Source of the DNA: Acuticoccus sp051016205
GTDB taxonomy: Bacteria > Pseudomonadota > Alphaproteobacteria > Rhizobiales > Amorphaceae
Direction of reading: 5' to 3'
Length of the DNA stretch: 64,000 nucleotides
Assembly: GCA_051016205.1 (NCBI GenBank)
Contig: CP136534.1
Span: 6,200,001 to 6,264,000, forward strand
This document shows positions 52,244 to 61,126 of this stretch, piece after piece. The notes under the pieces were generated by a model. The model had not been told where the DNA came from and did no database searches. It saw only the letters and a list, made by a program, of their open reading frames with translations. Every line of letters begins with the position of its first letter. Within the stretch, counting starts at the first letter, position 1. Made by a program: the position numbers and the translations under genes.

Positions 52244-52930
52244 ATGGCCCCCACGACAGGCAAAAATGCAAGCCTTGGACCGGGTGCGAAAACGCGCCAC
52301 GGTCAACGGGCCGGCCTTGCCTATGACGATCTGCGGCAGATGATTGTCAGCGGCGCTTTGGCGCCTGGCGAGCGGGTGCTTGAGGAGGAGTGCGCGGCCC
52401 GCCTTGGCATCTCCCGCACCCCTGTGCGCGAGGCCATAGGCCGCCTCGTCACCGAAGGCCTTCTGGTCAAGCCCGATGGCGGCCCCCACGCCGTACACCG
52501 CATCTCAGCCGACGAGATCTTGGAAATCTTGAACGTGCGCCGCCTGTTGGAGGTGGAGGCGGCGCGGCGCGCGGCAGGAAGCCCCGGCCGCGACGATCTG
52601 TTGACGCTGCGCCGCGTGTTCGTGGGCTTTCTGGAAGGCAACAAACCGGATGCCGATGCCCACATGGCCGCCGACGATGCCCTTCACGAAAGGCTCGCCA
52701 CCATGGCCCGCTCCGCCATCCTGGCAGAGCTTGTGGTGAACCTTCGCCTGCGCACCCGCGTCTTCGACAAAGGCATCATTCCCGACAGGTTCGAGCCGGG
52801 CTGCCACGAGCATATCGCCATCATCGATGCGGTGCTGTCAGGCGAGCCTCAGCGGGCCGAAGACGCCATGCGCCTTCACCTCAAAGGCGTTGCCGACAGC
52901 ATCCTCGCCCACCTCAAGACCCACCCTTGA
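52244..52930 (+). CDS. GntR family transcriptional regulator, FadR/FCD subfamily
   Basis: Regulator of 228 residues, ATG 52244. Winged-helix domain: LAYDDLRQMIVSGALAPGER and RLGISRTPVREAIGRLVTEG. The all-helical FCD ligand domain includes MAADDALHERLATMARSAIL (Asp and His metal-site residues) and a later CHEHIAIIDAVLSGEPQRAE with HEH. Divergent from the VOC and peptide-transport operon, with GTATAC sites in between. The effector is probably a small organic acid or a peptide-derived product. Confidence 0.92.
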   Translation: MAPTTGKNASLGPGAKTRHGQRAGLAYDDLRQMIVSGALAPGERVLEEECAARLGISRTPVREAIGRLVTEGLLVKPDGGPHAVHRISADEILEILNVRRLLEVEAARRAAGSPGRDDLLTLRRVFVGFLEGNKPDADAHMAADDALHERLATMARSAILAELVVNLRLRTRVFDKGIIPDRFEPGCHEHIAIIDAVLSGEPQRAEDAMRLHLKGVADSILAHLKTHP

Positions 52931-52939
52931 CAGACACCC

Positions 52940-53545
52940 TCAGTCGCTGAACGGCCGCCGCTGGTTGAGGGCGGCCGCAAGGGTCCCCTCGTCCAGATAG
53001 TCAAGCTCGCCGCCTATGGGCACGCCAGAGGCAAGTCGGGAGACTTTGACCGGCAACGGCTCCAGCCGCTCGGTGATGTAGTGGGCGGTGGTCTGCCCCT
53101 CCACGGTGGCGTTCATGGCAAGGATCACCTCGCGCACGGCAGGGTCCGATGCGCGCTGCACGAGCTTTGCAATGCCAATGTCCTCTGGGCCATAGCCATC
53201 AAGGGCCGAGATGGTCCCGCCCAGAACGTGGTAGCGCGCGCGCATCACCTCGGCGCGCTCAAGGGCCCAAAGGTCGCCCACATCCTCCACCACGATGATG
53301 ACGGAAGGGTCGCGCCGCGCGTCCACGCACACCGTGCAAGGGTCGGCCGTGTCCACGTTGCCGCAAGTGGAGCACACGCGCACCGTCTCCCCCACCTCCT
53401 GCAGCGCCGTGGCCAAAGGGTGGAGCACCGCCTCGCGCTTTTTCACCAGATGAAGCGCGGCACGGCGGGCCGAGCGCGGGCCGAGCCCAGGGAGCTTTGC
53501 CAAAAGCGCAATCAGCCGCTCGATCTCAGGCCCTGCCGCCGCCAC
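52940..53545 (-). CDS. recR: recombination protein RecR
   Basis: DNA repair protein of 201 residues that works with RecF and RecO in daughter-strand gap repair. The helix-hairpin-helix (LAKLPGLGPRSARRAALHL), the four-cysteine zinc finger (CSTCGNVDTADPCTVC) and the Toprim domain (VVEDVGDLWALERAEVM, then the YHVLGGTISALDGYGPEDI segment) are intact. It follows ybaB by seven bases in the conserved order and is convergent with the GntR gene. Confidence 0.96.
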   Translation of the reverse strand: MAAAGPEIERLIALLAKLPGLGPRSARRAALHLVKKREAVLHPLATALQEVGETVRVCSTCGNVDTADPCTVCVDARRDPSVIIVVEDVGDLWALERAEVMRARYHVLGGTISALDGYGPEDIGIAKLVQRASDPAVREVILAMNATVEGQTTAHYITERLEPLPVKVSRLASGVPIGGELDYLDEGTLAAALNQRRPFSD

Positions 53546-53552
53546 GGACAGT

Positions 53553-53876
53553 TCAGCCGAAGGGGAGCTTCAAACCGGCCGGCAAACCCATGTCGGCCAT
53601 CACGCTCTGGGTCTTTTCCTGCACCAGCACCTGCACCTTGGTGCGCGCATCATTGGCCGCGGCGATGATGAGGTCTTCCACAATCTCCGCCTCTTCGGGC
53701 TTTAGGAGGCCGGGCTCGATGGTGATGGCGGTCAGCGCCATCTGCCCGTTCACCTTCACCGTCACGCTGCCGGCGCCGGCCTCGCCCATCGCCTCGAGCT
53801 GCTCCAGCTCTTCTTGCAAGGCGCCCATGCGGCTTTGCATTTCTTTCGCCTTGCCCATCATCTTGAATAGATCCAT
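53553..53876 (-). CDS. ybaB: nucleoid-associated protein YbaB/EbfC family
   Basis: DNA-binding protein of 107 residues; the start (complement of 53874-53876) has AGGAGAGG upstream. Typical sequence: MDLFKMMGKAKEMQSRMGAL, a helical N-terminus, GSVTVKVNGQMALTAITIEP and a C-terminal helix (EIVEDLIIAAANDARTKV). Forms dimers that bind DNA. Usually directly downstream of dnaX; here two extra genes intervene. Confidence 0.95.
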   Translation of the reverse strand: MDLFKMMGKAKEMQSRMGALQEELEQLEAMGEAGAGSVTVKVNGQMALTAITIEPGLLKPEEAEIVEDLIIAAANDARTKVQVLVQEKTQSVMADMGLPAGLKLPFG

Positions 53877-53936
53877 CGCACCTCTCCTGCCGGCGGCCAC
53901 CATAAGGCCACCCGGCATACCTGTGCGATCAGACGG

Positions 53937-54401
53937 TCAAGCGCCAGCCATTTCCTTCATCTTGGGGGCAAATGCCACAAGATGATCCAAAAACATGCCC
54001 CAACCGTCGGCGTGGGAGTCCCGCACGTCCGCTGCAAGAAGGCCCTCCTGACGCATAGTCACGAAGGTGCCGCCATGGCGCTCCGCGAGGGTCACCGTCA
54101 CGCGGGTGACGTGGCCTGTGTGGGGCATATGCTCGCCCACCCATTCGTGGGTGAAGACCAGAGTGCCCTTGGGATCGACGGTCTTGAACTCTCCCACCAT
54201 GGTATGGTCTTTGCCGCTCTCCCCGCGCATGACGCAACGGTATTTGCCGCCTTCGCGCACGTCGAAGTCGGATTCAACGAGCGGGCAATGGTCGGGGAAG
54301 AACCAGCGGCGCAGGTGTTTGGGGTCGGTCCATGCCTCCCACACACGGCGGATGGGGGCGGCGATTTGGCGGGTCAGTGTCAGATCGTGGGTCTCAGCCA
54401 T
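53937..54401 (-). CDS. SRPBCC/AHSA1 (START-like) domain protein
   Basis: 154-residue protein with the AHSA1-type helix-grip fold. TRQIAAPIRRVWEAWTDPKH and LRRWFFPDHCPL are the signature opening; later FTHEWVGEHMP and the C-terminal helix SHADGWGMFLDHLVAF. These proteins carry hydrophobic ligands or act as Hsp90-type activators; many are partners of ArsR regulators. The start overlaps the ArsR gene by eight bases. Confidence 0.92.
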   Translation of the reverse strand: MAETHDLTLTRQIAAPIRRVWEAWTDPKHLRRWFFPDHCPLVESDFDVREGGKYRCVMRGESGKDHTMVGEFKTVDPKGTLVFTHEWVGEHMPHTGHVTRVTVTLAERHGGTFVTMRQEGLLAADVRDSHADGWGMFLDHLVAFAPKMKEMAGA

Positions 54402-54732
54402 CGGTGTCGTCCTCTTCGGTCAAATGGGCCTCAAGGCGATCCAGCCGCGCCTCCCAGATCTTGCGTTGCTCGGCGATCCAGCCCCCTGCAAGGCCAAGCG
54501 CTTCCGGCTCGGCGTGGCAGGTGCGAACGCGCCCGACCTTTTCGGTCCTGATCAACCCGCACCCCTCCAACACTTTGATGTGCTGAAGAAATGTCGGAAG
54601 CGCCATGGAATAGGGCGCTGCAAGATCGCTCACCGTCTGCGGCCCTTCCGCCAAGCGCGAGACGATTTCCCTGCGCGTGGGATCGGCAAGGGCTTGGAAG
54701 ACCCGGTCGAGGGGAGGCGAACTGTTAGCCAT
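54394..54732 (-). CDS. ArsR family transcriptional regulator
   Basis: Winged-helix repressor of 112 residues (ATG complement of 54730-54732). The motif VFQALADPTRREIVSRLAEG and SDLAAPYSMALPTFLQHIKV is typical of the subgroup paired with AHSA1 genes. It lacks the CxC metal motif of classic ArsR. It probably regulates itself and the AHSA1 gene. Confidence 0.93.
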   Translation of the reverse strand: MANSSPPLDRVFQALADPTRREIVSRLAEGPQTVSDLAAPYSMALPTFLQHIKVLEGCGLIRTEKVGRVRTCHAEPEALGLAGGWIAEQRKIWEARLDRLEAHLTEEDDTDG

Positions 54733-54784
54733 ACATCTAACTATCACTCCGACCCGATGCCCGCAAGATCATTTAGTCATTTGC

Positions 54785-56566
54785 CTAAGTTTTTGTCTGA
54801 CTGCGTGCCGGCGGCGTGTCAGCATCAGGCGTTGCGGGCGGGGCGTCGCGCACCTCGGCAATCTGCGCGTCCTGGAATTGGTCCAGAAGGGCGCGCACCA
54901 AGGGATCTTCCTCCGCTTCGGCTTTGGCAGCGTCCTGGGCGGCCTGGTACGCCTCACGCAAGGTGGGCGCGGTGGAGCCTTCGCTCACCGTCACGACCCA
55001 GCGTTCGCCGGTGATGTTGGCAAGACCGCGGGTCAGCTCGTTGGCAAGGGTGGGGCCTGCGCCAGGCTCAAGGCTGACCTCGAGGCGGCCGGGCTCGAAG
55101 CGCACAAGGCGCATGTCTCGCTCCATGGCCGTTTTCAGCCGCACACTCGTCGCGCCCACAAGCTCGGCCAACTCTGTAAAGCTGCCGACGACCGGCTTCG
55201 CAGCATCCTTGCGTGGCGGCTCGGGAGCACGGGTCGTTGGCTCGGGCGCACGCGCTGTTGGCTCTGCAGGCGCTGGCGCGGCATCCACCGGCGGGGGCGG
55301 TGCCGGGCTGCGCGCTGACGTCGGCGGCGTCGCGGTCGCAGCGTCGGGCTCGGGCAGGCTCGTCATGTAGCAAAGGCGGATCAGCACCATCTCGGCTGCC
55401 GCCAGAGGCTTTGGCGCCGATTGCACCTCGCCAAGGCCGGTCAACAGCGCCTGCCACATGCGGCTGAGCGCGGCGAGCCCGAGGCCCTTGGCAAACCCCT
55501 CCGAGCGGGTGCGGATCTCCTCCGCCTCGCCAGGCTCGGCGCCCTCCCCCGTCACCTTCATGCGGGTGACGAGGTGGGTGAAGGCGGCAAGGTCGGACAG
55601 CACCACATGGGGGTCCGCCCCCACCGCGTACTGCGCCTCAAGCTCGGCAAGCGCGGCGGCGGCATCGCCCTTCATCACATGCTCGAAAAGGTCCACCACG
55701 CGCGTCCGGTCGGCAAGGCCCAGCATGTCCCGCACGCTCTGCGCAGTGACGGCACCGGCTCCATGGGCAATGGCCTGATCGAACAAGGAGAGTGCATCGC
55801 GCACCGAACCCTCAGCCGCACGGGCCAGAAGCCTCAGCGCGTCCTCGTCCGCCTCCACCGCCTCCTTGACGGCAATCTCCGACAGATGGCCCACAAGCGC
55901 GTCCGCCTCGATCCGGCGCAGGTCGAAGCGCTGGCAGCGCGACAGCACCGTTACGGGCACCTTGCGGATTTCGGTGGTGGCGAAAATGAATTTGACGTGC
56001 GCAGGCGGCTCTTCCAGCGTCTTCAACAGTCCGTTGAAGGCCGCCGTCGACAGCATGTGCACTTCGTCGATGATATAGACCTTGTAGAGCGCCGAGACGG
56101 GTTTGTAGCGCGCCGCATCGGTGATCTCGCGGATGTCGTTGATGGACGTATGGCTTGCCGCGTCCATCTCGATCACATCCACATGGCGCCCCTCCATGAT
56201 CGCTTGGCAATGAACGCCGGGCGAGGAAACGTCCACGGTCGGGTGACGGGGCTCTCCGTCGATCTCATAATTCAGCGCACGGGCGAGGATGCGGGCGGTG
56301 GTGGTCTTCCCCACGCCGCGCACACCGGTCAGCATCCACGCCTGGGGAATGCGGTTCTGGTCGAACGCATTGCGCAGGGTGCGCACCATCGGCCCCTGGC
56401 CAATCAACTCGCCGAAGTGCTGCGGCCGGTACTTTCGCGCCAGCACACGATAGGCGTTTGAGCCGTCACCCGCCGCAGCGGCCGGCGCAAGGTCGATGGA
56501 AGCCTGTGTGTCTTCTGGTTCGGGCGAGCCGTCGTCGTCGCTCAACGTCAGACCCCGCAGGTGCAT
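54785..56566 (-). CDS. dnaX: DNA polymerase III subunits gamma/tau
   Basis: Clamp-loader ATPase of 593 residues from ATG (complement of 56564-56566); a longer frame upstream would overlap the SRP RNA gene. AAA+ features: Walker A GVRGVGKTTTARIL, Walker B IIDEVHMLS, sensor FIFATTEIRKVP and arginine finger LSRCQRFDL. The usual zinc-binding Cys cluster is reduced to HCQAIMEGRHVDV. The tau region has Pro/Ala-rich spacers (ARSPAPPPPVDAAPAPAE). No obvious A-rich frameshift site was found. First gene after ffs. Confidence 0.96.
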   Translation of the reverse strand: MHLRGLTLSDDDGSPEPEDTQASIDLAPAAAAGDGSNAYRVLARKYRPQHFGELIGQGPMVRTLRNAFDQNRIPQAWMLTGVRGVGKTTTARILARALNYEIDGEPRHPTVDVSSPGVHCQAIMEGRHVDVIEMDAASHTSINDIREITDAARYKPVSALYKVYIIDEVHMLSTAAFNGLLKTLEEPPAHVKFIFATTEIRKVPVTVLSRCQRFDLRRIEADALVGHLSEIAVKEAVEADEDALRLLARAAEGSVRDALSLFDQAIAHGAGAVTAQSVRDMLGLADRTRVVDLFEHVMKGDAAAALAELEAQYAVGADPHVVLSDLAAFTHLVTRMKVTGEGAEPGEAEEIRTRSEGFAKGLGLAALSRMWQALLTGLGEVQSAPKPLAAAEMVLIRLCYMTSLPEPDAATATPPTSARSPAPPPPVDAAPAPAEPTARAPEPTTRAPEPPRKDAAKPVVGSFTELAELVGATSVRLKTAMERDMRLVRFEPGRLEVSLEPGAGPTLANELTRGLANITGERWVVTVSEGSTAPTLREAYQAAQDAAKAEAEEDPLVRALLDQFQDAQIAEVRDAPPATPDADTPPARSQTKT

Positions 56567-56585
56567 GATCGGGCTCGCCGAAGTA

Positions 56586-56680
56586 GGAGGCCGGACAATG
56601 ACCCGGACCGAAATCTCGTTGGGGCTGCTTCCTTCCGGACCTGACCCGGTTGGCGAGTGGACCGTCCACCGCCGACCTCC
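56586..56680 (-). ncRNA. ffs: signal recognition particle RNA (4.5S-type)
   Basis: The minus strand carries the universally conserved SRP loop GGTCCGGAAGGAAGCAGC (complement of 56624-56641) with its GGAA tetraloop. Ends GGAGGTCGG (56680-56672) and CCGGCCTCC (56594-56586) pair with one G-U, closing a hairpin of about 95 nt, the expected size. Ffh binds it for co-translational membrane targeting. Located 19 bases upstream of dnaX, as often seen in alphaproteobacteria. Confidence 0.93.
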
Positions 56681-56687
56681 CAACCCC

Positions 56688-56716
56688 TATATCACCCGCC
56701 GCCGAAGCGAGTTCAA
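56688..56716 (-). promoter_or_regulatory. probable promoter of ffs
   Basis: On the minus strand TTGAAC (56716-56711) and GATATA (56693-56688) are separated by 17 bp and end eight bases before the predicted RNA start. The -35 hexamer overlaps the ynjD-like stop codon. Confidence 0.6.
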
Positions 56717-57360
56717 GCCATCAACGACACCACAGGCCCGCCGGCGGCCGCAGCATCGGCAGGATCGTGGGAGACCATGACCACGGGCAGCCCATCCTGC
56801 GCGGCAAGGGAGAACACGATCCGCCGGATTTGGGACCGCAATGCCTGGTCCAGCGAGGCAAAAGGTTCATCCAGAAGCAGCGCCTGCGGTTCGGCGGCAA
56901 GGGTACGGGCAAGGGCAACGCGGCTCTTCTGACCGCCCGACAATGTGTCCGGATCGCGGGTTGCCATGGTGTGCATATCAACGCGCTTCAGGTGGGAGAG
57001 GGCAAGCTCGGCCCGCCGGCCGCGGTTGCGCCGCTCCCCATCGCGCCCGCTCCGGTTCACGGCAAACATCACATTGCCCAGCACCGACATGTGCGGGAAC
57101 AGCAATGGATCCTGGAACATGAGGCCCAACGCCCGCTCCTGGGAGGGCGTTGCCAAGAGGTCGCGCCCGTTCAATTCAAGCCGCCCGGCAACGGTGAACG
57201 GCGCCTCCAACAGCCCCGCCATCGCCAACAAGAGCGAGGATTTGCCCACCCCCGACGGCCCCATGACGGACAGAACCTTGCCGCGCTTCACCTCGGCGTC
57301 GAGCACGGCAAGCTCACGGCCATCGAGGGAGACAGAAAAGCCGTCCAGAACAAGGCTCAT
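56713..57360 (-). CDS. YnjD-like ABC transporter ATP-binding protein
   Basis: ATPase of 215 residues: Walker A GPSGVGKSSLLLAMAG, signature LSGGQKSRVALARTL, Walker B ALLLDEPFASLDQ and H-loop VMVSHDPADA. The small size, and its pairing with a double-length permease gene that it overlaps by four bases, match the E. coli YnjD/ThiQ-type systems. No binding protein is encoded on either side. Confidence 0.9.
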   Translation of the reverse strand: MSLVLDGFSVSLDGRELAVLDAEVKRGKVLSVMGPSGVGKSSLLLAMAGLLEAPFTVAGRLELNGRDLLATPSQERALGLMFQDPLLFPHMSVLGNVMFAVNRSGRDGERRNRGRRAELALSHLKRVDMHTMATRDPDTLSGGQKSRVALARTLAAEPQALLLDEPFASLDQALRSQIRRIVFSLAAQDGLPVVMVSHDPADAAAAGGPVVSLMA

Positions 57361-59084
57361 CCGGGCCGCCTTGCTGCACGCACACCCCTGCGGTCACGGT
57401 AAAGCACCGCAGGCACCCAGCGCGCCAAGGCAAACGCTGCGGCGGGGATGAGAAGCTGGAAAGTGGCCCAAAAGCCGATCAGTCTGCGGTCCGCCCCCAC
57501 AGAGGCCGCAACAGCCTCGGTGGTGACGGTCTCCACCCGGCCCGCCCCCACAATCAGTGTCGGCAGGTAAAGGCCGACAGAGACGGCAATGCACAGCGCC
57601 GCCGTCACACAAAGGGGGAGTAGCATCAAAGGCACCCGCACACCGAAAAACCGCCGCAACGGACCGGCACCAAGCGTCCCGGCCACCTGTTCGTAGCGCG
57701 GGTCCAACGCCCGCCACGGCCCTTTCAGCGCAATCAATGCATAGGGCAGGGTGAAAATCACATGGGTCAACGCAACAATTGCCATCCCAGGCGTCACCCC
57801 CGCGCCGATGGCAAGAACGTTGAGGCCGAACAGGAAGGCCACTTGCGGCACCAGCAAAGGAAGGTAGAGGATCCACACAGGCGCCCCGCCCCGCCGATCC
57901 GCCTCCAACAACACCACGGCGCCGACGACGGAGAGCGCCGTCGCGGCGAGCGCGATGGTGAATGTGGTGGTGAGCGTCCCGAGCGCCGCGGGCAGCCTGT
58001 CACCCCACGCCGACCAGACGAAGGCGCTGGGCCAGGCATCGGGGAAGCGCCAAAACCCTGCCACCGATTGGAGGGTCAGCCCGCCAAAACCCAAGAACAT
58101 CGTCAGCGCCAGCACGCAGGCAACGGTGAGGATGACCACCCGCAGCCCATCGGCCCACCGCATCCTATGGCCGCTGAGGCAGATCTGCCCGGCAACGCGT
58201 CCCCCAGCCACCTCCGCCATCAGCCAAACGACAATCAGGGCAAGCACAAGCACCAAGATCGCAAGCGCCCCCGCACTCCCGGTCGCCCATGCGGAAAGGT
58301 CGGGCGAGGCCATCCACTCCACCACACGCACCGACAAGGGCGCAGGCCTGTTGGGTCCAAGGATGATCGCAACGTCCACCACAGAGGCGGAAAAGGCTAA
58401 AACGGCGAGCACCGGCAGGCGGATCTGCCTGTAAAGCAGCGGCCAGACGGCGTGGAGGAAAGCGCCCATGCGGCCATATCCAAGGCTGCGCGCCACCATC
58501 ACCCTCTCACGCGCCTTCACCTGGGGCATGGCCGCAAGGGCCATCAGGAACAGGAACGGCAGCTCCTTCAGGACAAGGGCTGCCACCAGCGACCACCCCC
58601 AAGGGTCGCGCAGAATCAAAAGGTCCGGCGGCACCTCGTAACCCGTCGCCCAGGGCGACAAGAGCCGCAGGATGAACCCCGACGGCGCAAACAAGAACAC
58701 CAGTCCAAGCGCCGCCGCAGCATGGGGGACGGACAGGATTGGCGCGAGCAGCCGCTCAGCCACCACCAGCGCCCGCGTGCCGAAGGTTGCCGCAAGGATC
58801 GCGATGGTGAGGAAAAGCGAGATCACCGTCGCAGCAAGCCCCGTCCACGCGCTCACCATGACGGAGCGGGTGAAGCCAGGCTCCGCCAACAGCCCGAGAA
58901 TGATTTCCGGTCCCCAAAGCTCGTAGCCGATTACTGGGAAATAGCCGAGCGCCGGCAGGACAATCCCCACCACGCCCGCCACCACGGGGACGAGCATAAG
59001 GGCGCTGACGCACGCTGCCGCCGCGCGCCAAATCCAGCGCGAAGACGTGCGGCCTGACAGGGATTGCTTGGTGGATGGCCTCAC
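57357..59084 (-). CDS. YnjC-like double-length ABC transporter permease
   Basis: Inner-membrane permease of 575 residues formed by two fused permease halves, with roughly twelve helices. The GTG start (complement of 59082-59084) lacks a clear ribosome site. EAA-type loops: RVMVARSLGYGRMGAFLHAV in the first half and YEQVAGTLGAGPLRRFFGVR in the second. E. coli YnjBCD has a binding protein first; here nothing resembling YnjB lies upstream (59085-59329 holds no gene). Confidence 0.9.
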   Translation of the reverse strand: MRPSTKQSLSGRTSSRWIWRAAAACVSALMLVPVVAGVVGIVLPALGYFPVIGYELWGPEIILGLLAEPGFTRSVMVSAWTGLAATVISLFLTIAILAATFGTRALVVAERLLAPILSVPHAAAALGLVFLFAPSGFILRLLSPWATGYEVPPDLLILRDPWGWSLVAALVLKELPFLFLMALAAMPQVKARERVMVARSLGYGRMGAFLHAVWPLLYRQIRLPVLAVLAFSASVVDVAIILGPNRPAPLSVRVVEWMASPDLSAWATGSAGALAILVLVLALIVVWLMAEVAGGRVAGQICLSGHRMRWADGLRVVILTVACVLALTMFLGFGGLTLQSVAGFWRFPDAWPSAFVWSAWGDRLPAALGTLTTTFTIALAATALSVVGAVVLLEADRRGGAPVWILYLPLLVPQVAFLFGLNVLAIGAGVTPGMAIVALTHVIFTLPYALIALKGPWRALDPRYEQVAGTLGAGPLRRFFGVRVPLMLLPLCVTAALCIAVSVGLYLPTLIVGAGRVETVTTEAVAASVGADRRLIGFWATFQLLIPAAAFALARWVPAVLYRDRRGVRAARRPG

Positions 59085-59329
59085 GGCATCATCTTGGGGT
59101 GAAAGGCTGGTTGCGACAACGCTTCCTTCGCCCTCCCCGATGAGATCGCTATACTGTTGTGCGATTCAAAAACCGGTCGCCGGCGTCTTCCCACCGCGCA
59201 TGGAGGCGGCGCCGGCGACAGTAACGGGGAGGGTGAGGAAGGACATGCAAGGCCCATCCGCTGCACCACACACCTGTCGACCGGCCAGGCCGTCCGCGCC
59301 TTCGCGCCCCGAGGCCCGTCACTAGCGCT

Positions 59330-59803
59330 ATGGGATCGGCCGAGCCCTTTCACGCCGTGCTGTTTCCGCATCGCTCGCTCAGCCGGCGGGGATTTTTTCT
59401 CGTCATTGCCGGTGTGTCGCTGGTGCTCGGCCTGGGTGCCATGCGCGCCCTGTCATTGGGAGCATGGCCTGTGGCCATCTTCGCCGTGGCCGACGTTGCC
59501 CTCCTCTACCTTGCCTTTGTGCTCAGCTATCGCGCTGGCCGCCAGTTCGAGGAGGTGAGCGTGTCCGACAGCGAGGTCCTTGTGCGCAAGGTCTCCCCCG
59601 CTGGCCGTGTGGTGGAGCATCGCTTCAATCCCACCTGGGCGCGCCTCGCCGTCACCCGCGAAGAGGAAGAGGGTGTGACGCGGCTCGACCTTGGCTCCCA
59701 TGGCCAATGGATTGTTGTGGGGGCGTTCCTCAATCCTGATGACCGTGCCTCCTTCGCCGACGCGTTTGGCGCGGCCCTCAACAGAGCCCGTCAGCCGGCC
59801 TGA
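59330..59803 (+). CDS. DUF2244 family membrane protein
   Basis: Integral membrane protein of 157 residues. Two helices (GFFLVIAGVSLVLGLGAMRAL; VAIFAVADVALLYLAFVLSY) precede a soluble domain with VVEHRFNPTWARLAV and GQWIVVGAFLNPDDRASFAD. The family is common in alphaproteobacteria, often near cytochrome oxidase or nth genes, but its function is unknown. The 59085-59329 upstream gap has a TATACT at 59149-59154 that could be a -10 box. Confidence 0.9.
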   Translation: MGSAEPFHAVLFPHRSLSRRGFFLVIAGVSLVLGLGAMRALSLGAWPVAIFAVADVALLYLAFVLSYRAGRQFEEVSVSDSEVLVRKVSPAGRVVEHRFNPTWARLAVTREEEEGVTRLDLGSHGQWIVVGAFLNPDDRASFADAFGAALNRARQPA

Positions 59804-59865
59804 TTCAACCCAGAGCGTGTTCGCCAGAACCTCACTGCGCTCTGCCGGGCTTGTTCGCCCAAACG

Positions 59866-59879
59866 TAACCGATCGGTTA
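59866..59879. promoter_or_regulatory. perfect 14-bp palindrome upstream of the MBL hydrolase
   Basis: TAACCGATCGGTTA is an exact inverted repeat of the type bound by TetR-family repressors, 33 bases before the ATG of the MBL gene. No TetR gene is present in the window. Confidence 0.55.
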
Positions 59880-59911
59880 TGGTCACCCAGGGTGCGGCGC
59901 GGAGAATTGGA

Positions 59912-60814
59912 ATGGACAGCTTTCCCACAGACCTTTCAGTGAAGCCTGAGGTGACGGCCTTCTTCGATGAGGCCTCCAGCACATTCACCTACGTGGTGAA
60001 GGACCCCGCTTCCCCCTCCTGCGCCGTGGTGGACAGCGTTCTTGACCTTGACTACGCCGCAGGCCGGCTGTGCTACGGCGCTGCCGACAAAGTGATCGAC
60101 CACATCACTCAAAACGGCCTGAAGCTGGAATGGTTGATCGAAACCCACGTCCACGCCGACCACCTGTCCGCCGCTCCCTACATCCAGGAGCGTCTGGGCG
60201 GGAAGATCGGCATCGGCGCTGACATCAAGACCGTGCAGGAAACCTTCGGCAAGGTGTTCAACGAAGGGACGGAGTTCCAGCGCGACGGCTCCCAGTTCGA
60301 CACCCTATTCGGCGATCTCGACACCTACACGATCGGCACCATGAAGGCCTTCACCCTCCACACGCCGGGCCACACACCGGCCTGCATGGTCCACGTGGTG
60401 GGCGATGCCGCCTTTGTGGGCGACACGCTTTTCATGCCAGACAGCGGCACGGCTCGGGCGGACTTTCCAGGCGGGTCGGCGCGCACGCTCTACCGCTCCA
60501 TCATGCGCGTCCTGTTGCTGCCCGATGAGATGCGCCTTTTCATGTGCCACGACTATGGCGCAGGGGGCAGCCGCGATGTGGCCTTCCAGACCACCGTCGG
60601 CCACGAGCGCACCCACAACGTCCACGTGGGCACGTTGGCAGGCAAAGCCGCTGATGAAGACGCCTTCGTGGCCCTGCGAGAAGCCCGCGATGCCACGCTT
60701 GCGGTGCCAAAACTCATCATCCCATCGCTTCAGGTGAACATGAAAGGCGGCCGCCTCCCCGAGCCCGACGCGGACGGTGTGCGCAACCTCAAGGTCCCCC
60801 TGGGCAAACTGTAG
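59912..60814 (+). CDS. MBL-fold metallo-hydrolase, persulfide dioxygenase/Blh-like
   Basis: Metallo-beta-lactamase-fold enzyme of 300 residues; ATG 59912 follows GGAGAATTGGA. Ligands: ETHVHADHLSAAPYI, HTPGHTPACMV, FVGDTLFMPDSGTARADFPG and CHDYGAGG. The single-iron-type DxGxxRxDF motif and fold are those of ETHE1/Blh persulfide dioxygenases, which oxidise glutathione persulfide. A fused rhodanese is absent. A TetR-type palindrome precedes it. Its TAG stop starts a palindromic element (60812-60852). Confidence 0.9.
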   Translation: MDSFPTDLSVKPEVTAFFDEASSTFTYVVKDPASPSCAVVDSVLDLDYAAGRLCYGAADKVIDHITQNGLKLEWLIETHVHADHLSAAPYIQERLGGKIGIGADIKTVQETFGKVFNEGTEFQRDGSQFDTLFGDLDTYTIGTMKAFTLHTPGHTPACMVHVVGDAAFVGDTLFMPDSGTARADFPGGSARTLYRSIMRVLLLPDEMRLFMCHDYGAGGSRDVAFQTTVGHERTHNVHVGTLAGKAADEDAFVALREARDATLAVPKLIIPSLQVNMKGGRLPEPDADGVRNLKVPLGKL

Positions 60815-60852
60815 AGCGGTTTACCTGCGTCCGTATGGACGCGGGAGGCTCT
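60812..60852. repeat. dyad element, copy 2, providing the TAG stop of the MBL gene
   Basis: TAGAGCGGTTTAC-CTGCGTCC-GTAT-GGACGC-GGGAGGCTCT. It shares the core and the TAG-at-stop arrangement of the element at 34360-34401. Its TAGAGCGGTTT left end equals the reverse complement of the outer right arm at 34338-34348. The gap 60815-61126 shows nothing else that I can support beyond this element. Confidence 0.72.
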
Positions 60853-61126
60853 GGCAAGTTGCACCGGCAGCGTTCGGTCAGCTTCTGTTCAGGTCCGCCA
60901 CGCCATCAGAGCCCTCATATCGGCGCGGCGTGTTGAGTATTGCGTCTCGCTCGCGCCGAGAATGCATGGCGTGCGGGCAGCCTCCCTCCCCTGCTGCCCG
61001 CACGCACCCGGCCCCTCCCATACGCACCGCAAAGCGGATCGACGCGTCGGCCAAGACCGACTAATCAGCATTCATGTCCCCATGCATCGCCTGGGGCTAC
61101 AGGCTGCCGGCAAGGGAGTGGCGCGC

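Noticed and set aside
56150..56240. Missing zinc-ligand cysteines in DnaX as a possible defect
   Set aside because: The reduced HCQAIMEGRHVDV form is, to my recollection, common in alphaproteobacterial DnaX; the ATPase motifs are intact.
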